Shown one piece after another: positions 22,701 to 35,451 of a DNA stretch of 64,000 nucleotides. A model generated the notes under the pieces. That model had not been told where the DNA came from and ran no database searches. It saw only the letters and a program-made list of their open reading frames with translations. Each line of letters opens with the position of its first letter. Within the stretch, counting starts at the first letter, position 1. Origin of the DNA: Isochrysis galbana (lineage: Eukaryota > Haptophyta > Isochrysidales > Isochrysidaceae); contig CM030931.1 of NCBI GenBank assembly GCA_018136815.1, positions 6,654,399 through 6,718,398 on the forward strand, in the 5' to 3' direction. A program made the translations under genes and the position numbers.

Positions 22701-25700
22701 AGATTGACATAGCACACCCTCCGTATCATTGCACGTGGGAGCGATCTGCCAGCGCATCACAACAGAATTGAAGAAGAGGTGTCGACGAAGGGGGAGCCCG
22801 TTGGAGCTCTGGATCCCGGCCGTCAGCAAGTAGTGTGACTTGCCATTTACGTCATCGCTCGGTGGCAAGAGCAAATAATCGCCGTTCTCTGACCCCTTGG
22901 GTGTGAATCCCTTTATACCTCGGCAGCCACTCATTTGCATTGCCGCGCCCGAGTGGCCGTCGGCGTTTTGGACTTCGCGCATGACCAAAAGCTCGTCAAT
23001 TTCCCACTCTGGCTGCGTTTCCCACGGACCTGTTATCGAAGACCCTACAGTGCCGCAGAGCACGGTGCCTTTTGGCACTATCGTTTCCGAGACAACCCAA
23101 CGTTTCTCCAAAGAGCGATAGTACATGAAGAAACCGCGCTCTCGGATGGTGTATACGGGCTGACCTTCATTCAAGAATTCGCACCGAAGCCATCGAGCAT
23201 TGAAGTAGGAAGTTTGGCCATACTGCAACTCGCCAAATCCACGGCCTTGGACAGCGGAAAGGTTGATATCGGGCTCACGCGTCCGCGAGCGCCGTGTGCT
23301 AAACTCACGCGCAGTACGCAGGATGAATTGCACAACTTCACCTAGCATCTTCGACTTTATCATAGGCTCGAACGTCATGTCTGGCTGGCCTTTATCAGGA
23401 ACTAGGGAAGCATTTATGCCAGAAGCTTGTAAATCTCCGAGTTGCCACCCGACGCACCGTACAAACGCCCACATCGACCACAACGAAGGCGCTGGAGTGG
23501 GAGTTCGTCTACTTTCGATGGAGTCCTTTTGCATGCCACGAAGGAGGATGGAGAAGCAAGAAGATCCGGGCAGCGGCAAGGCCGGAGCCTCGATGTGGGG
23601 ATCCGAGCACAGCAGCACTGACGAGGGGTCATTCGGGCAACGTGGTGCGTTCTCTGCCCCTTGATACTCGAATGGGAAGCTTCCATCAGTCTCCTCAAGC
23701 ACATGCAACGCTAGGCATACAAACTGTAGCTGGGATGCTCGACGCCTGCCTTCCTCATATCCTAACGCTAGCACAAGCTCTTGCTCATCGCTCACGAAAT
23801 TGTCGGGAGATGGAGATACGTAGTGCTGGGGTAGAAGCTGTGGGACGGATAGCAAGTGACGAGTTCGCCCCGACCTGTGTTCAATTGCAACCATGACTTG
23901 CGGTGGCTCAAATCGAAGTAAATTGGGCCCGTCTCGCGCATCATCTGTGACGGCCTGCATGAAGCATAGCTCAAAGAGGAGTGGGTCGACGTCGGCGCTG
24001 ATGTCTGCAATATCTAGGTGGAGGAATAGTTGTGCTGCTGGATGTTCTACGGCTTTGCAAGCCCTATGCGGGGAGCCCTGATATTCATCTTCAAACGTGG
24101 GAGTTTCGCATCTCCGCAAAGTCTCTCGAAGGCTGTGTGTGAGTTGAGCACGATCGTCACTGTGCACTGGCACGTGCACATACCGCCGGCGCTGCTTGGC
24201 GGCTGCCGAGCGCGCGGCAAACGTCTTCCCTCCACCAGCTATTGGAGAGGTGAAGCATACGAGGCCCAACCTCGCCGCGAGAGCGCGGATGGCATCTAGG
24301 TCAAGCGGCTGCATAGGCACTCGCCGATGCCCAAAGTGAGAGAGCACGTTCGAGGCAGAACCTTGAGAGTTGCACAACAGTAGTAACACTGGCAGTCGCT
24401 TGTCATGTCCACAAATCAGTGCGTCCTTAATCTGTGCGATGACGTCAGCGGCCACAGCGAAGGGCAGTGAATCAAAGCAGACCATGCAAAAAAGCGGTTG
24501 ATTAGTGAGACGATCTACAGGGCTCACGACCTCCGCTTCTGGGTGAGCGGTCGGATCTGTGACCCGCGTCGTTGCAGCTGATTCCCACCTGCGTATGAGA
24601 TTGGACAGCTCCTCGGGATCGCTGCCGCGCCAACACACAGCGCAAGTCTCGTACTCCGGCATACGATTTCGGCTCGCGAAGGCGGTCAAAGCTAGTTCGA
24701 AGGCGGTGTGTTCTCCCTCTGCGCATGCCACCTGCACTCCATCGATCCCTCTCGACGTCTGAGGGAGACATCCTGAAACTCGTGGCACTGATCTCACGCG
24801 GGCTGGTACCTCGCTTAGGGTGACTAACGCCTCACAAAGCCTCACGAGACGGATCGCCGCGTCCGTATCAACTTGAGCCGGCGCAACTGGCATTGTAGTT
24901 GGGAGAAGGGCACGATTGTTCGATGAAGAGGCCCAAGCACGTCTGAGTTGGCTGCATAGCATGTCCAGTCTTGGGCCAACACACGCATCCGCAGCACTCA
25001 CGAGCAACAACAGGCTTTGCAATTGCTGAGCTACGCCCGCGTGATTTGGGAGGTCGGTTGTGTCGCCCTCAAGAGCCCGGATAAGGGGTGCTAGGTGCCG
25101 GATTCGGCAAATATTGAGCCAATATCCCGACTTGCCGTGCCGACGAAGCTCGCGCACCACCTGGCCCCACCACTTCAGAGAGGATCGAGCGACCGTCAAC
25201 GCGGCTCCAATCGTTGTCGCTGGGTCATCTGCTAGAGGGAAGCTCATGGAAAAGTTCGAATAGGCGAAATGGCCCGCTTCATAGAGTGCACTTAGGGTTT
25301 CGGAAAGTACCTGAGCGAAAGCGAACCCTGTGACAAAGCTATCGATGGCTGGTTGTAGATCTTGGGAGCGCGTTCCCGAGCGCGAGAGCACCACGGCGGA
25401 TTGAAAGTCAAGAATTTGTTCCACGGTTTGCTCATGTAGCACAGGGTTCCCGCCTCGAACGACAAAGTACTCCAGGCTCGCTCTCGAGCCTCGCTTCAGC
25501 CGCCAGCGTGCATCTGCCCTCACCTTCCTCAACTCGATCAGGCGTGCAGGCGCGGCGGTGTCAGCGTCTCCGGCGAGAAGCTCGACGAAAGCAGTGTGTA
25601 GCGGTGCGAGATCGTTGAGGAGCACACACACCTCGCCTGACGCAGTCCAATCGATGCGAGAAAGGCTAGTAATCGCATCTGCCAGCGAGCCGTACAGATC

Positions 25701-28700
25701 ACACGGACGAAAGATGTGTGCGTGGAGCATGGCCCGCAGCGAAGACAGTCGCGAGAGCTTACGCTCGTCGACGCAAGCCTCCTCAGCATTCCAAAGTTCG
25801 TCCGGCGTCTCCATCTGAGCACGCCCAAGAGCTAGCTCGATTGAGGAGATCATCTCTTTGTCAGAAATCCCACGCATCCACTCTAGCATAGCGGCTGAGT
25901 GTGGCTCCTGCATCGCCTCTATCACGACGGGGTCGATCTGCAGTAGCACTTCACTCACAATATCGGCATGGCGGGTGAAGCTTGACAAGTCGGCCATCGT
26001 TGCTTGCTCCCAGCCTTGTTCAAGCTCGCATTCGAAGGATCGGACGGCAGTCATGACTTTCATCAAGCTATTGCGTGCTTCCTCCGTGTTTTGCAGCCAC
26101 TTCAAAAGCATTGGGAGACTCCGCTGCACTTTTTTAAGTGCGGCTCGCACTGAGAGGACATGCGCTAGGCGATATGCGACCGCGCCAACAAGTTGCTGCC
26201 ATTTAGCTCCGCAAGCCGGGTGATCTTCTACGACGAGCCATTCGCCATCCCAATCGTTGGTTGTCATCTCGGCGAATTGCGGCCCCTCGAGATGTGCATC
26301 CGAGCGGGCCAGGCCCGCTGCGGTCCGCGCCAGCCGTATGCGCACGGTGTCGTCCATGAGTTGGGTATTCCAACGCGACAAGAGCGCCAGAGATGCCGAG
26401 CCCGCGTTAATCTCCGTGAAGAAGTTTCGCCAGGTACGGCGGGCGAGCAGAAGGATGCGTGCTATGCGAGCCTCTTCATCAGTCCTCTCCTCGTTTCCTA
26501 TAGTCTTACCCGCTTGTCCCGAGGGGTCAGTGGCACCGTTTAATTCAAGATTTGATACCAACTCCTCTTGTGAAAATACCGCATCAAACTCGCCATCGGC
26601 GTCAAAGGGCACCCGGGGCAAGCGGGCAGCCTCCCCCTCTTCCGCGAGGGCCTCTTCCTCTGCTGCTTGCCAGAATAGATTGAAAAGTGGGCAATCGACC
26701 AAGGTATGAAGCCAATCGAGTGCGGCTGTGAGAATCGGAGGGATTGGGGACACGGAGTGCGAGCTCCCGCCTTTACTTATCAAGCGAATCGGCTTCAAAA
26801 TTGAGCCACCATCGAGGCTTGATCGTTGCTGCGCATTTCCCGAGCCCAACCGGAGGTAGGTTTGTACGTCGAGCACGGAATTTTTTTCCCACCCACCCTG
26901 TAACACGATTACCTGTCTCGTGATGTCGGTATTCTCAAAGAATGAGAAGGCCACGGTGCGAAGTTGCTGCAGTACAGCCCAAGCCTCGTCTGCAGCAGCG
27001 AGAGACGCCTATGTGGTGGAAAGGGTGGGTTGAGAGGCTATCGTGACCACTCGCTCAAGGCTCAAGTTGCATGTAGCTGGAGTGCAATGAGAAGAAGGGA
27101 GATTGTAGCTCAAGCAAAGGATGTGATGGCATGGCATGGAGATACCTTTAGGTTAGCCCCCGTCAGTTCGAAGTGCAGCCTTGAGGCCGCTGTTGATAGG
27201 GTGCGTAGATGGGAAGGACTCTTGCTCAGACGTCGCAGAAACCAAATAGGACAGCTTCTCAGCCGGACCGCCTGTGCTATGGCTTGACGGATCTGGCGAG
27301 CGTAACCGGCGAGTGTAACCATCGAATCCGAATGCATATCCGCTCCAGTCGGTGAATCAGACTGGAAAGTCGTGAAGCATTCGAGGAAACCGCACAGCAA
27401 GGTGGGAATCTCGCTGAGCTCGGCCAAGCCAAACATTCGAGGCGTGCTCCATGCACGCATTTCCGCGGTCGGCGGCCCAGTGTATTCATCGAAGGCGATC
27501 ACGAACATCTCATACAAGATAAAGACGTTCGCGGGTGAGACCACGCTCGATGGCGGCATGCTTGTGACGGCCGCAGCGTTGAAGCTGCGCAGCATCTCTA
27601 GCATAACCTCGGCAGAACGGGCAGGCTGAAGGGCAGCGATTCGCCGGCATTGCTGGAGATACTGGCCGCGCATCGGCTCGAGCAAAGGGAAATCGGATGG
27701 GGAATTGCTCAAGAGCTCCCGGAAACATGCTAAAAATGCGAGCTGCGCCTTAGCGGCGACTTTGGCACTGCTAGCCTCGGTCGCAGGGGTGTAATGGTCA
27801 ATGAGCTTGCGAATGAAAAGATCGCACAACCAAGAGGCGCAATTGCCTAGATCCATCCTCGCACGCGGCACAGACCGCGGGCTGGTGCCATCCGCACCCT
27901 CCTCCCCATTGCCAACACTTTGGCTCGCGGACGCCATCAATGGGCCTGCCCACCGCAAGGCCTCAAGCATCCTACGACGCGGGGAACTTTGTACGCGCGA
28001 GTGGTGTACAGAGCTTTGGTCCCTGCCGATGGGACTGAGGCGTTCAAGCCAGCTGGACGCTGCGGCAGTCAGCCTGGGCGAAGCGCACTCGTGGAAAGCC
28101 TCAGTTGCATCTTCACCGGCCTTCGCAGAGAGGGCTGAGGCTCTCACTGCTCGGTGAAGGAGCGTCAGTGTGCGCCAGCTAATAGGGCACAGGAAGTCAG
28201 GTGAGGCGAAGAGTGATGCAGCTATGTCACAATTTAGGAGGTCAGCGTTGGCATCGGCATCATTTGATTCTCTGCCCCACAATGCCTGCGAGTCCAGCCC
28301 AAGCACTGAGTCCACGCACGCCTCTTGCTTTTCAACTGAGGCGGGCCACAAGTAGGTCGAGAGGTAGCTACCAAGGGCATTAAGCGCCATTCCGCGTTGA
28401 TTTGCATTGAGCTCCGGCAGACCGAGCAAAGCCTGACAAGCGTCGTGTACCGTGGGCGCATTGACGATTAGTGCTAAGGCAACCTCAAACGAATGGCTGC
28501 TTAGCCTCTCCTCCGCCGAGGTCGATGTGCGCACCATTGCGGCAAGCCTGCCACATGCCTCTTGGTGCATTGCCCTATGAACACGCACGGAGGCGGCGGC
28601 AAGAGCTTTGTTGGCATCCAAAACACCCGCCTCTGCGACCGCGAGGTTCTCTTCGAATTTGAAAAGCCTGCCGCGGAGGCGATCGTTTGCAGTAGCGAGC

Positions 28701-31700
28701 GCCTCGCCTGCTTTGGTAAAGAGATCCTCGGCATCGGCGCGAACACACGGGTGAACCATACGGTAGAGTGCGCGATCATGCAAGAGCAGGATTACGCCGC
28801 GTCGCGTCTTGCCGAAACGCACGTCGCCCGCGAGCTCAACTCGAGTAGCGCTCTGGTCAAGAATTACTTGGAATCCAAGCCGGCGTGCAATGAGGGATAC
28901 GCCCGTGCCGGGCACCCCGTATAAAGAGGATTCATATCCGCCTTCGCCCCACGAGGCAGTGAGACGATTGTGGAAAGGTACACTCCACAAGACGCCTAGA
29001 TCGGCTACGAGAAGGTGGGAGCCGTCCGGAGACTCGATGGCCGCCGTGGGTGCGCATGGCTCCAACGGCATATCGTATCGGGATACGCCCTCCACAAGGA
29101 GCACTGAGCGACCATCGCGGTCGGCCGCGCGAAGGCCTTTGAGCGCAGCTACGATTGCTTCGGTGTCCCCTTCCTCTAGCGGCTCATCAGCGTCTCTACT
29201 CCGTCTAGCGGCGCCGCCTGTGACGGTATAGACCACGGCCGTCCACTCCTCAAACGGCACCGCATTTGCGCTTCCTCCTTTGCCACTGTCTACGACACGT
29301 AGCAGCTCGACTTGCTCTGCCGTAGCACCGACAGCGTTGGCCACGCATCGGTGGAGCTGCGAGCGATCAAGAGCTCCTTTTTGTACTGAGATGTTCGCTG
29401 AGATGATGAACAATTCGAAGGATTGGGCTGTGCCGCCACAACCGACGGCGTGCTCCGATAGATGGCGCTCGAGTGTGTGCGAGGGCGGTGTGAGGCTCGG
29501 GCGCCACGCAGCTCGAGACTTGCACTCAGACAGAGCAGCTCTTGTCACAGGACGCGACGAGTGCATGCTGTGTCGGTGCCTGCCCGTGCGCCACAGCCGC
29601 TGCAAAAGCCGTGCAGCACCCTCCTCCTCGATTTCCCGTAGCCTAACCTCAAGCGCCGCAACGAGCCCAGGCGCTGCTTCTTGAGCCAAGTATGACATGA
29701 CCTGCCGCCAGCTAGGCTCGCGCGTGCGAGTTTGGCCGTGGGCGGCCGATCCTTGACATTCAATTTGTTCAGCTTGACTCAGCAGCTCCGACGTTCCCGT
29801 CGGTGCGCAGCTGCGAAGGCCATCTCGTGCCGCCATCCTGTAAACGCTACACCGCCGTCGGAAAGCTGCAGAGTCTTCCTGAGCGCTGCGGACTGCGGGT
29901 GGCCATCTGGCAGCTGCAAGGAGTTCTCGCGCGAGGGCAAGGGCTCGTGTAGAGCGGCAGCCATAGAGTGTGACGACGTCGTACTTGGGCATCGAGCCTG
30001 CGACAGGACTTGTGCGCACCAGTTCACGCACACCGCCCTCCGCGGCGTCACACGGCTTCTGCACAAAGAAGATGCGCCCAGAAACGGCGGAGCGGCTGAG
30101 GCCGTGCGGACTTGCAACGAGGCTTCGGCCGACGCCTGCCCCGTCAGCGCAACCACAAACTCCTGCCTTGCCCGCGACAATTGCGACAGGGCCACCAAAC
30201 AACTTTAGGCTAGCGTTGGCACCCTTCTCCTTGGAATCGCGCTGCAGGCGCTCATGGAGGAGCAATCGCAGCACATGGTTACCAGTGTCGGCGATGAGCA
30301 ATCCTTCATCGGTGAGGACAAGCGATGATGGGGACGCGAGGCGGCACTTGGACGCATCGGCCCCGTCAGCCGAGCCACCCTCGGAGTCGCCTGCGAGCGT
30401 CTGCACACTAGAATATTGTAGCTTTGGTTGCCAACCGATGTCAGCTGCGAAGCCTTGAGTGTCCTGTTGCACCGTCGAACAGCCAGCAATGATACGAAGG
30501 CAATTGTTGGAAGAGTCGGCAACGACGAGCGACCCATCTGGCGCAACGCACATGTCAGCGGGTGCGGCCAGCATCGCCGAGCGTAAGTTGCCGTTCTTAA
30601 GGCCTCGCGTGGGCCCTCGAGCGCCGGAGCCGCCCAGCATGGTCGTCATCTTCCCTCCTGGCTGTACCAAGCGCAGGCGGTGGGCACCAGCCTCAGCAAT
30701 CACGAAGTTGCCCGACGGAAGTTGTACGACCGAGGAAGCCTGACTCAGCGCGGACACCGAGTATCCTTCTTCGGAGGAGTCGGTGCCGCAAACGACGGAG
30801 AAGGTATAGGAGGCGCCCGCTGGCGCATTACTATCCGCGCGCGGCACTGGGGCCTTCGTTGCTGTTAGGTCTCCGAATTCGTGCAAAAGCACCTAAGATT
30901 GAGGTGCGGGGAACAAAGGAGTTGGCATGGGGGGCGTGGGGCGGGGGGGGGGGGGGCTTAGCATGACCACGTATTGCTGCGAGATGGTGTGGGAAATGTC
31001 GGGTATGCAGGCGGACCGGTCGTCTCGGTGCACAGAGCAATTGCTCACCTCCCAAGTGGGTGCGGCACGTCGGACCTCGGCAACAATCCCGTCTTGCTCG
31101 ATTCTCAGCGCCTCGCCCAGCCGCTCGGTGGCCTCATGCTGCCACTCGCGCTCGAGAGCGCGCATTGCTACGATGGCACGTGCAAGCCATTGCTCGCACA
31201 TGAGCTGCGACGAAGCGAGCCGTCGCGACTCGTCATCGTCCCTCGAATGCCATACCGTGGGCTCGCCGGCGGCCTTATCGGCTTTGGCTCGCGGTACTGG
31301 CAAGTTAGCCAAGCTCTCGCACCAACGGCGCAGCCGACATGCGGCTTCGCGTATGGAGTTCGGCGAGATGGCCGCGCCGGGTCTCGGAACGCGAACATCA
31401 AGGAACATTCTGACCGCCTCAGCATACGAGGACAACGCAAGAGCGCATCGAACTTCCGACGGAAGCGCGCCAGCCTCCTGAAGCTGCGGTGGTAGCTGCA
31501 ACGGCGGCTTGCTCTGCGTTTTCACAGGTTGCGGGATTCGCCCAAACAGGCTCCCTGGAGTGCGCTCTGCGCCAACATGGGCAGGGATGGTAGATTGTTG
31601 CTGCTCGCGCGACCGAGGTGGAGCGGCACCATTACACGCAGCCGCCGTGGCCCCGTGGAGCTGTTGCAAGCGCAGACATCGGAGTTCCTTGCGCAATGAC

Positions 31701-33121
31701 GGAGTTGGTGGTCGTTGCAACCAGCCGACGTCGACGTGCACGAGCATGGCAGGGTCTCTGTCTCGAGCGCCGTCGCCGGAGGGCGACGCCAGCTCATGCG
31801 CTAGAGGCAGCACAGCGGCAAACCAAAATGTCGTGCGCGGGGGCGGCGGCCGCTCCGCATCGGGAGTCAGTCTCGGTCGTACCGGAATCCATTCGGTATG
31901 CGGCGCGCCCGCTACAAGCACAGGAGGCGTCGCGCTATCCGAGATGAGCGCTTGCGCTACTCCTGCGTACAAGCAGCGCCGCAAGTCGGTGACCTCCTCG
32001 CTAGACGCAACGCTCAGACTGAGCGCGAGCCGGTGCACGGCCACTGACGCTTCCGCCGTCCACAGCTCTGGCCGGCCAAAATAAGCCCATATTCGCTCGT
32101 CCCAAATCAAATTCTTGATGCCGGCGGCCGTTTCGCGACGGCGCGCGTCGGTTTCAGCCACGGCAGCCATTGCTATTGCGTCCTCTTGCTCTTGCTGCTC
32201 AAACAACCTGCGGTCTAAGAGCGCTTGGTCCAACTCGACGTCGTCCATCATCTCCAAGCGCGCGAGGCGTTCAATTTGAGCACGCCGCTCCTCCTGCCTG
32301 CGCTGGGCCTCCTGCGCTGCGGCTCGACGCGAGCGGTACTCTTGCATGAGCTTGCCCGATACGGCCAGGAGCACCAACATGCGCCATATGGCACGCATCT
32401 CCAACGGTACGCAGGATTCGCCTTGAGGACCGATCCCAGCACTATGTAGGATGGATGCAAGCGATGCCAGCGCCTCCATTGCGGTTGAATGCACAATATG
32501 GTCCGGACAACCGGCATGCAGGAGGAATCGAGCGATGAGCCAACGGCGGCCGAGCTCCGCCGCCACGCTCTGGAGGATGTCCTCCTCACCAAGACAAGCC
32601 GCATTGGCCGCACTGACTTCCTTGCACATTGCACCGATGCCGGTCAGGAGCGCGTTGTGTACGCCTGTCCATTGCTCGAGGAGAGGCCGCTCGCTTCGTG
32701 TGGATCGCTCGTTGGCGTCGAGTCCTCGCGGCAGCTCTGCGACGAGGAGCACGCCACCGTCGGCCGCCTCGGCAGTCAGCTCGATGTTGACCGAGTGTTT
32801 GCCATTCGGAGTGTGGACGTGGAACCTTAGCTGCCCAACGAGGCCGCTCCCGCGCACGATTGGAAGCTCAATCGGTCCAAACCAGCACCGAGCCGCAGAG
32901 CTCGACCCTCCTTTCCCTTCCTCTCGGCTGGGCGCCACCTGCTGCAGCTCGAGCCTCGCACTAATCTTACAGAGTGACATCATGAAGCCCTCGAAAACGA
33001 GGTCTGTAATGTATGCAGTGGGCGCGAGGACAAGGAGAGGGAGACGAAGCGTCGCAATCTCCTTGCCCCGCGCGTGTGCCCCCTCGGCGAGCAGCGTGAC
33101 GAGCGCACGGGGCTCTGCCAT
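13707..33121 (-). CDS. RNF213-like: Giant RNF213-like AAA+/RZ-finger ubiquitin ligase with NHL region (3 exons)
   Basis: Proposed exons are 33121-31049, 30892-27146 and 27008-13707 (691, 1249 and 4434 codons), joined in phase 0 across GT-AG introns of 156 and 137 nt, giving 6373 residues. The ATG at 33121 has a good context; human RNF213 is about 5200 residues. Exon 1 has a coiled coil at about 260-330. Exon 2 has NHL-type repeats at about 730-1000 (PSGNFVIAEAGAHRLRLV, DGSLVVADSSNNCLRII). Exon 3 has a degenerate P-loop IAGGGKT at about 2860. Two AAA+ modules follow: GECGCGKT with VFFDELN, then GKPGTSKT with LLLDEVGLAE and LDPAKMNRAVV. The latter closely follows RNF213 AAA4. An RZ finger, WYRCERGHLYSVGNC...CPECG, lies at about 5635-5668. 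I see no RING. In RNF213 the RZ finger ubiquitylates bacterial LPS and the motor senses ATP; a comparable role here is inferred. Confidence 0.88.
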
Positions 33122-33181
33122 GGCCACGGCGCGGACGGGGCGAGGTGGACTGCGGGACTGCGGCGGGAAGGGGGCGGGGGA

Positions 33182-33198
33182 GGGGGGGGGGGGGGGGG
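33182..33198 (+). promoter_or_regulatory. G17 tract 61 bp before the giant gene's ATG
   Basis: On the coding strand this is a C17 run. Similar runs sit just upstream of several other starts in the window; a promoter or 5' UTR role is an inference. Confidence 0.3.
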
Positions 33199-33257
33199 TC
33201 AGAGTTTTGTTGTTGTGTGAGGGCCTGCGCATACGACCCCCGAGAGAAACTCGGGGT

Positions 33258-33306
33258 CCGAAACTCTGAGTTTCACGGTCCTCCGAAACTCTGAATTTCA
33301 CGGTCC
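33258..33306 (+). repeat. Tandem pair of a 24-25 bp unit
   Basis: CCGAAACTCTGA(G/A)TTTCACGG occurs twice in a row, at the boundary between the giant gene's upstream region and the LINE remnant. Confidence 0.7.
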
Positions 33307-34490
33307 GCTAGCGGACGAATATGCACTCAACGAGAAAACACAACTAGACCAAATCACCGTGTCAGACATAACGCGTGAGCTGATTGCGAATGACCCCGAT
33401 GCCAAACCCCAGCCGGCGCGAGAAAAGTGGGCCCGTAAGCTTGAACTAACGCACATGACACATGACGAGTGGAAACACGTGGCGAGGCTATACACCCACA
33501 CACCCATCCCCTACTAAAGCCCCCTCACAAACACCTCCACTTTAAACACATCACCCACAGCAGCAGGCTAGGCACGCGAATTCGGTTCCACACGGCGACC
33601 GCTAGCACGAAATGCAGCCTTTGTGGGAAATACCGCGAGAACTCGACACACATGGCCCGATGCCCTTCCACACACAACAGATCTTCCAAGCCATAGAAGC
33701 CGCGGCGGGATACACGCCAGAACGGAACACATCGACGGCTCGAAAAACAAAAGACAGACTATTTGCATACCCGAATTCACCGACGCCAGACAGCCTCAAA
33801 GCCCTATACCTTATAGCATGGAGATTCATAATAGGCGACTTCTACAGAGTGGAATTCGACAACTACAACTACACCTTCCACCTTCCACCACGTGCCAGTC
33901 ATCGAGAAAACCCTGAACAAGTTCTCGGTCCTCGTCGGAAGCCTCGAAACCTCGGACAAAACATCGACGGCACGCACGTACAAAAAGCCTCCCAAGGGAG
34001 AAAACCGAAGATCAAATCTTCACGAGAACTTAGCGCTCCAATCTATACAATGGACGAGAAGGGCAACCTAGTGATGAGCACGAATCTAACCCTGATAGCA
34101 CAAGCGCTCAATATAGCAGAGAGACTCGCCTAATACTAATAGCTAAAACAGCGCGCAGCTTTCCGCCGCGAGCCGCTCAAGCCCCCCGGACGCCGCCCTC
34201 GGACATAGCGATGCACAGCTACCGGAACTCCGAGTATCGGTGTAAAACAAAAAACGAGAGAAGCCGATAGCCCGATGGCGCAGGAGGAAGTAGAGGAACA
34301 TGCCATCGGGGTCGGGGATCGGTACACACCGTCCGCCACTGGAAACCTTAGACACCCAGCCCCTAGGTAGCGCACGAGGGGACGAGCCGCAAGGCAGGTG
34401 GAGAGGGGGTAAGGGTAAGGAAGCGGGCGTGGCTTCATGAGAGATGTGCAGGGTCGCACGCGCAGCGAGAATTTTAAGAAGTTTTTTTTT
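33307..34490 (+). pseudogene. LINE retrotransposon 3' remnant with frameshifts
   Basis: Plus-strand frames broken by frameshifts and a stop encode the C-terminal end of a LINE polyprotein. First comes DPDAKPQPAREKWARKLELT, then HKHLHFKHITHSSRLGTRIR, then a zinc knuckle KCSLCGKYRENSTHMARCPS, then a helical tail ending at 34133. C-x2-C-x7-H-x4-C after a basic stretch is the usual post-RT knuckle of L1-type elements. About 350 bp of 3' UTR follows, ending in AAGAAG plus T8 near 34490. The reverse transcriptase itself is absent, so the copy is 5' truncated and dead. Confidence 0.75.
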
Positions 34491-34954
34491 GGTACAGAAT
34501 AGTCTGTAAGCACTTAGAATCTAAGTGCGAATGACAGATAAGCGAGTGTGGTGAAAGAATACGAATTGTGTGACAGGAAGAAAACTCTTGCATGCGAAAT
34601 ATTGACAGCGACGTGACGATGCGCTCAAGCCGAAGGATGAGGCGAAGGCCTCAATAGGCAACATCGCATAGGCTCGTGTGGAGAGTTGTGCGATGATTAT
34701 GTCGTGGAAGACTGAAGCTTCCACATTCATGTGCACAGGGAAAAGAATATAGTTAAGGCGCATGCAAGCTTAGCCAAGCGTCCGCTGCTCATCGTGGTAA
34801 ATGAGGGTCGTTCAACAGCCATCGAGCTGCGTCTCCAGCAGAATTCGAGACGAGCAGCAGGAGCATACGTGTGGCGCAGCAACAAAATACACGAAGATGC
34901 CATGGCGCAAAGATTTACTACATTCCATATTTTCATCTTGAATTTACAAGATGC
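34491..34954. other. Intergenic, no gene seen
   Basis: Lower-GC sequence with only short featureless frames. It probably includes the 3' UTR of the phosphatase gene. Confidence 0.4.
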
Positions 34955-35351
34955 TCACGGTAGCATCTCAACCCGCGTTCCCAACGATGTCACCTCATCT
35001 CCGAAGATCTGTCGTTCGAGGCGAAGCAGAAATTGCATGAAGCCGGAATTGGGTTGGACCTGCAAAGTGGCGGTTGAGGCATCGTGTCATGCGTTGCACC
35101 AAGATGTTGCGGCAGTACACTGCCTGGCCACGTGGTCGGAGCAACGAATGTCGAGTGTGCCCTGGGGAAGCGGGTAAAAATTGACTCACGAATCTTCGTT
35201 GATCCACGTAGTGGAGAGCTGTTTTGAGTTCCCACTTCTTTGTCTGCATCAGATATCCGATCACAACAGTTGCGGAACGCGAGACGCCAGCGCGGCAGTG
35301 CACAAGTACACGACCAGAGCTGGCGGCACAACTGATGCGAGAGGGGCAGTG
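34955..35351 (-). CDS. Dual-specificity protein phosphatase, 3' exons (5' end in gap)
   Basis: The exon read from about 35319 down to 35190 encodes GRVLVHCRAGVSRSATVVIG and then YLMQTKKWELKTALHYVDQR. It is spliced (GTGAGT...TTTGCAG, 130 nt, 35189-35060) to VQPNSGFMQFLLRLERQIFG, ending at a stop at 34955. HCxAGxSRS is the catalytic P-loop of dual-specificity phosphatases, with the nucleophilic Cys, the phosphate-binding Arg and the usual C-terminal PN-x-GF-x-QL segment. A CAG acceptor at 35320-35322 suggests that the 5' exons, with the general-acid Asp, lie in or beyond the gap starting at 35352. It dephosphorylates Ser/Thr/Tyr, typically on MAP kinases; the substrate here is unknown. Confidence 0.85.
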
Positions 35352-35451
35352 NNNNNNNNNNNNNNNNNNNNNNNNNNNNNNNNNNNNNNNNNNNNNNNNN
35401 NNNNNNNNNNNNNNNNNNNNNNNNNNNNNNNNNNNNNNNNNNNNNNNNNNN
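35352..35451. other. Assembly gap (100 N)
   Basis: Exactly 100 N; it removes part of the phosphatase gene. Confidence 0.99.
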
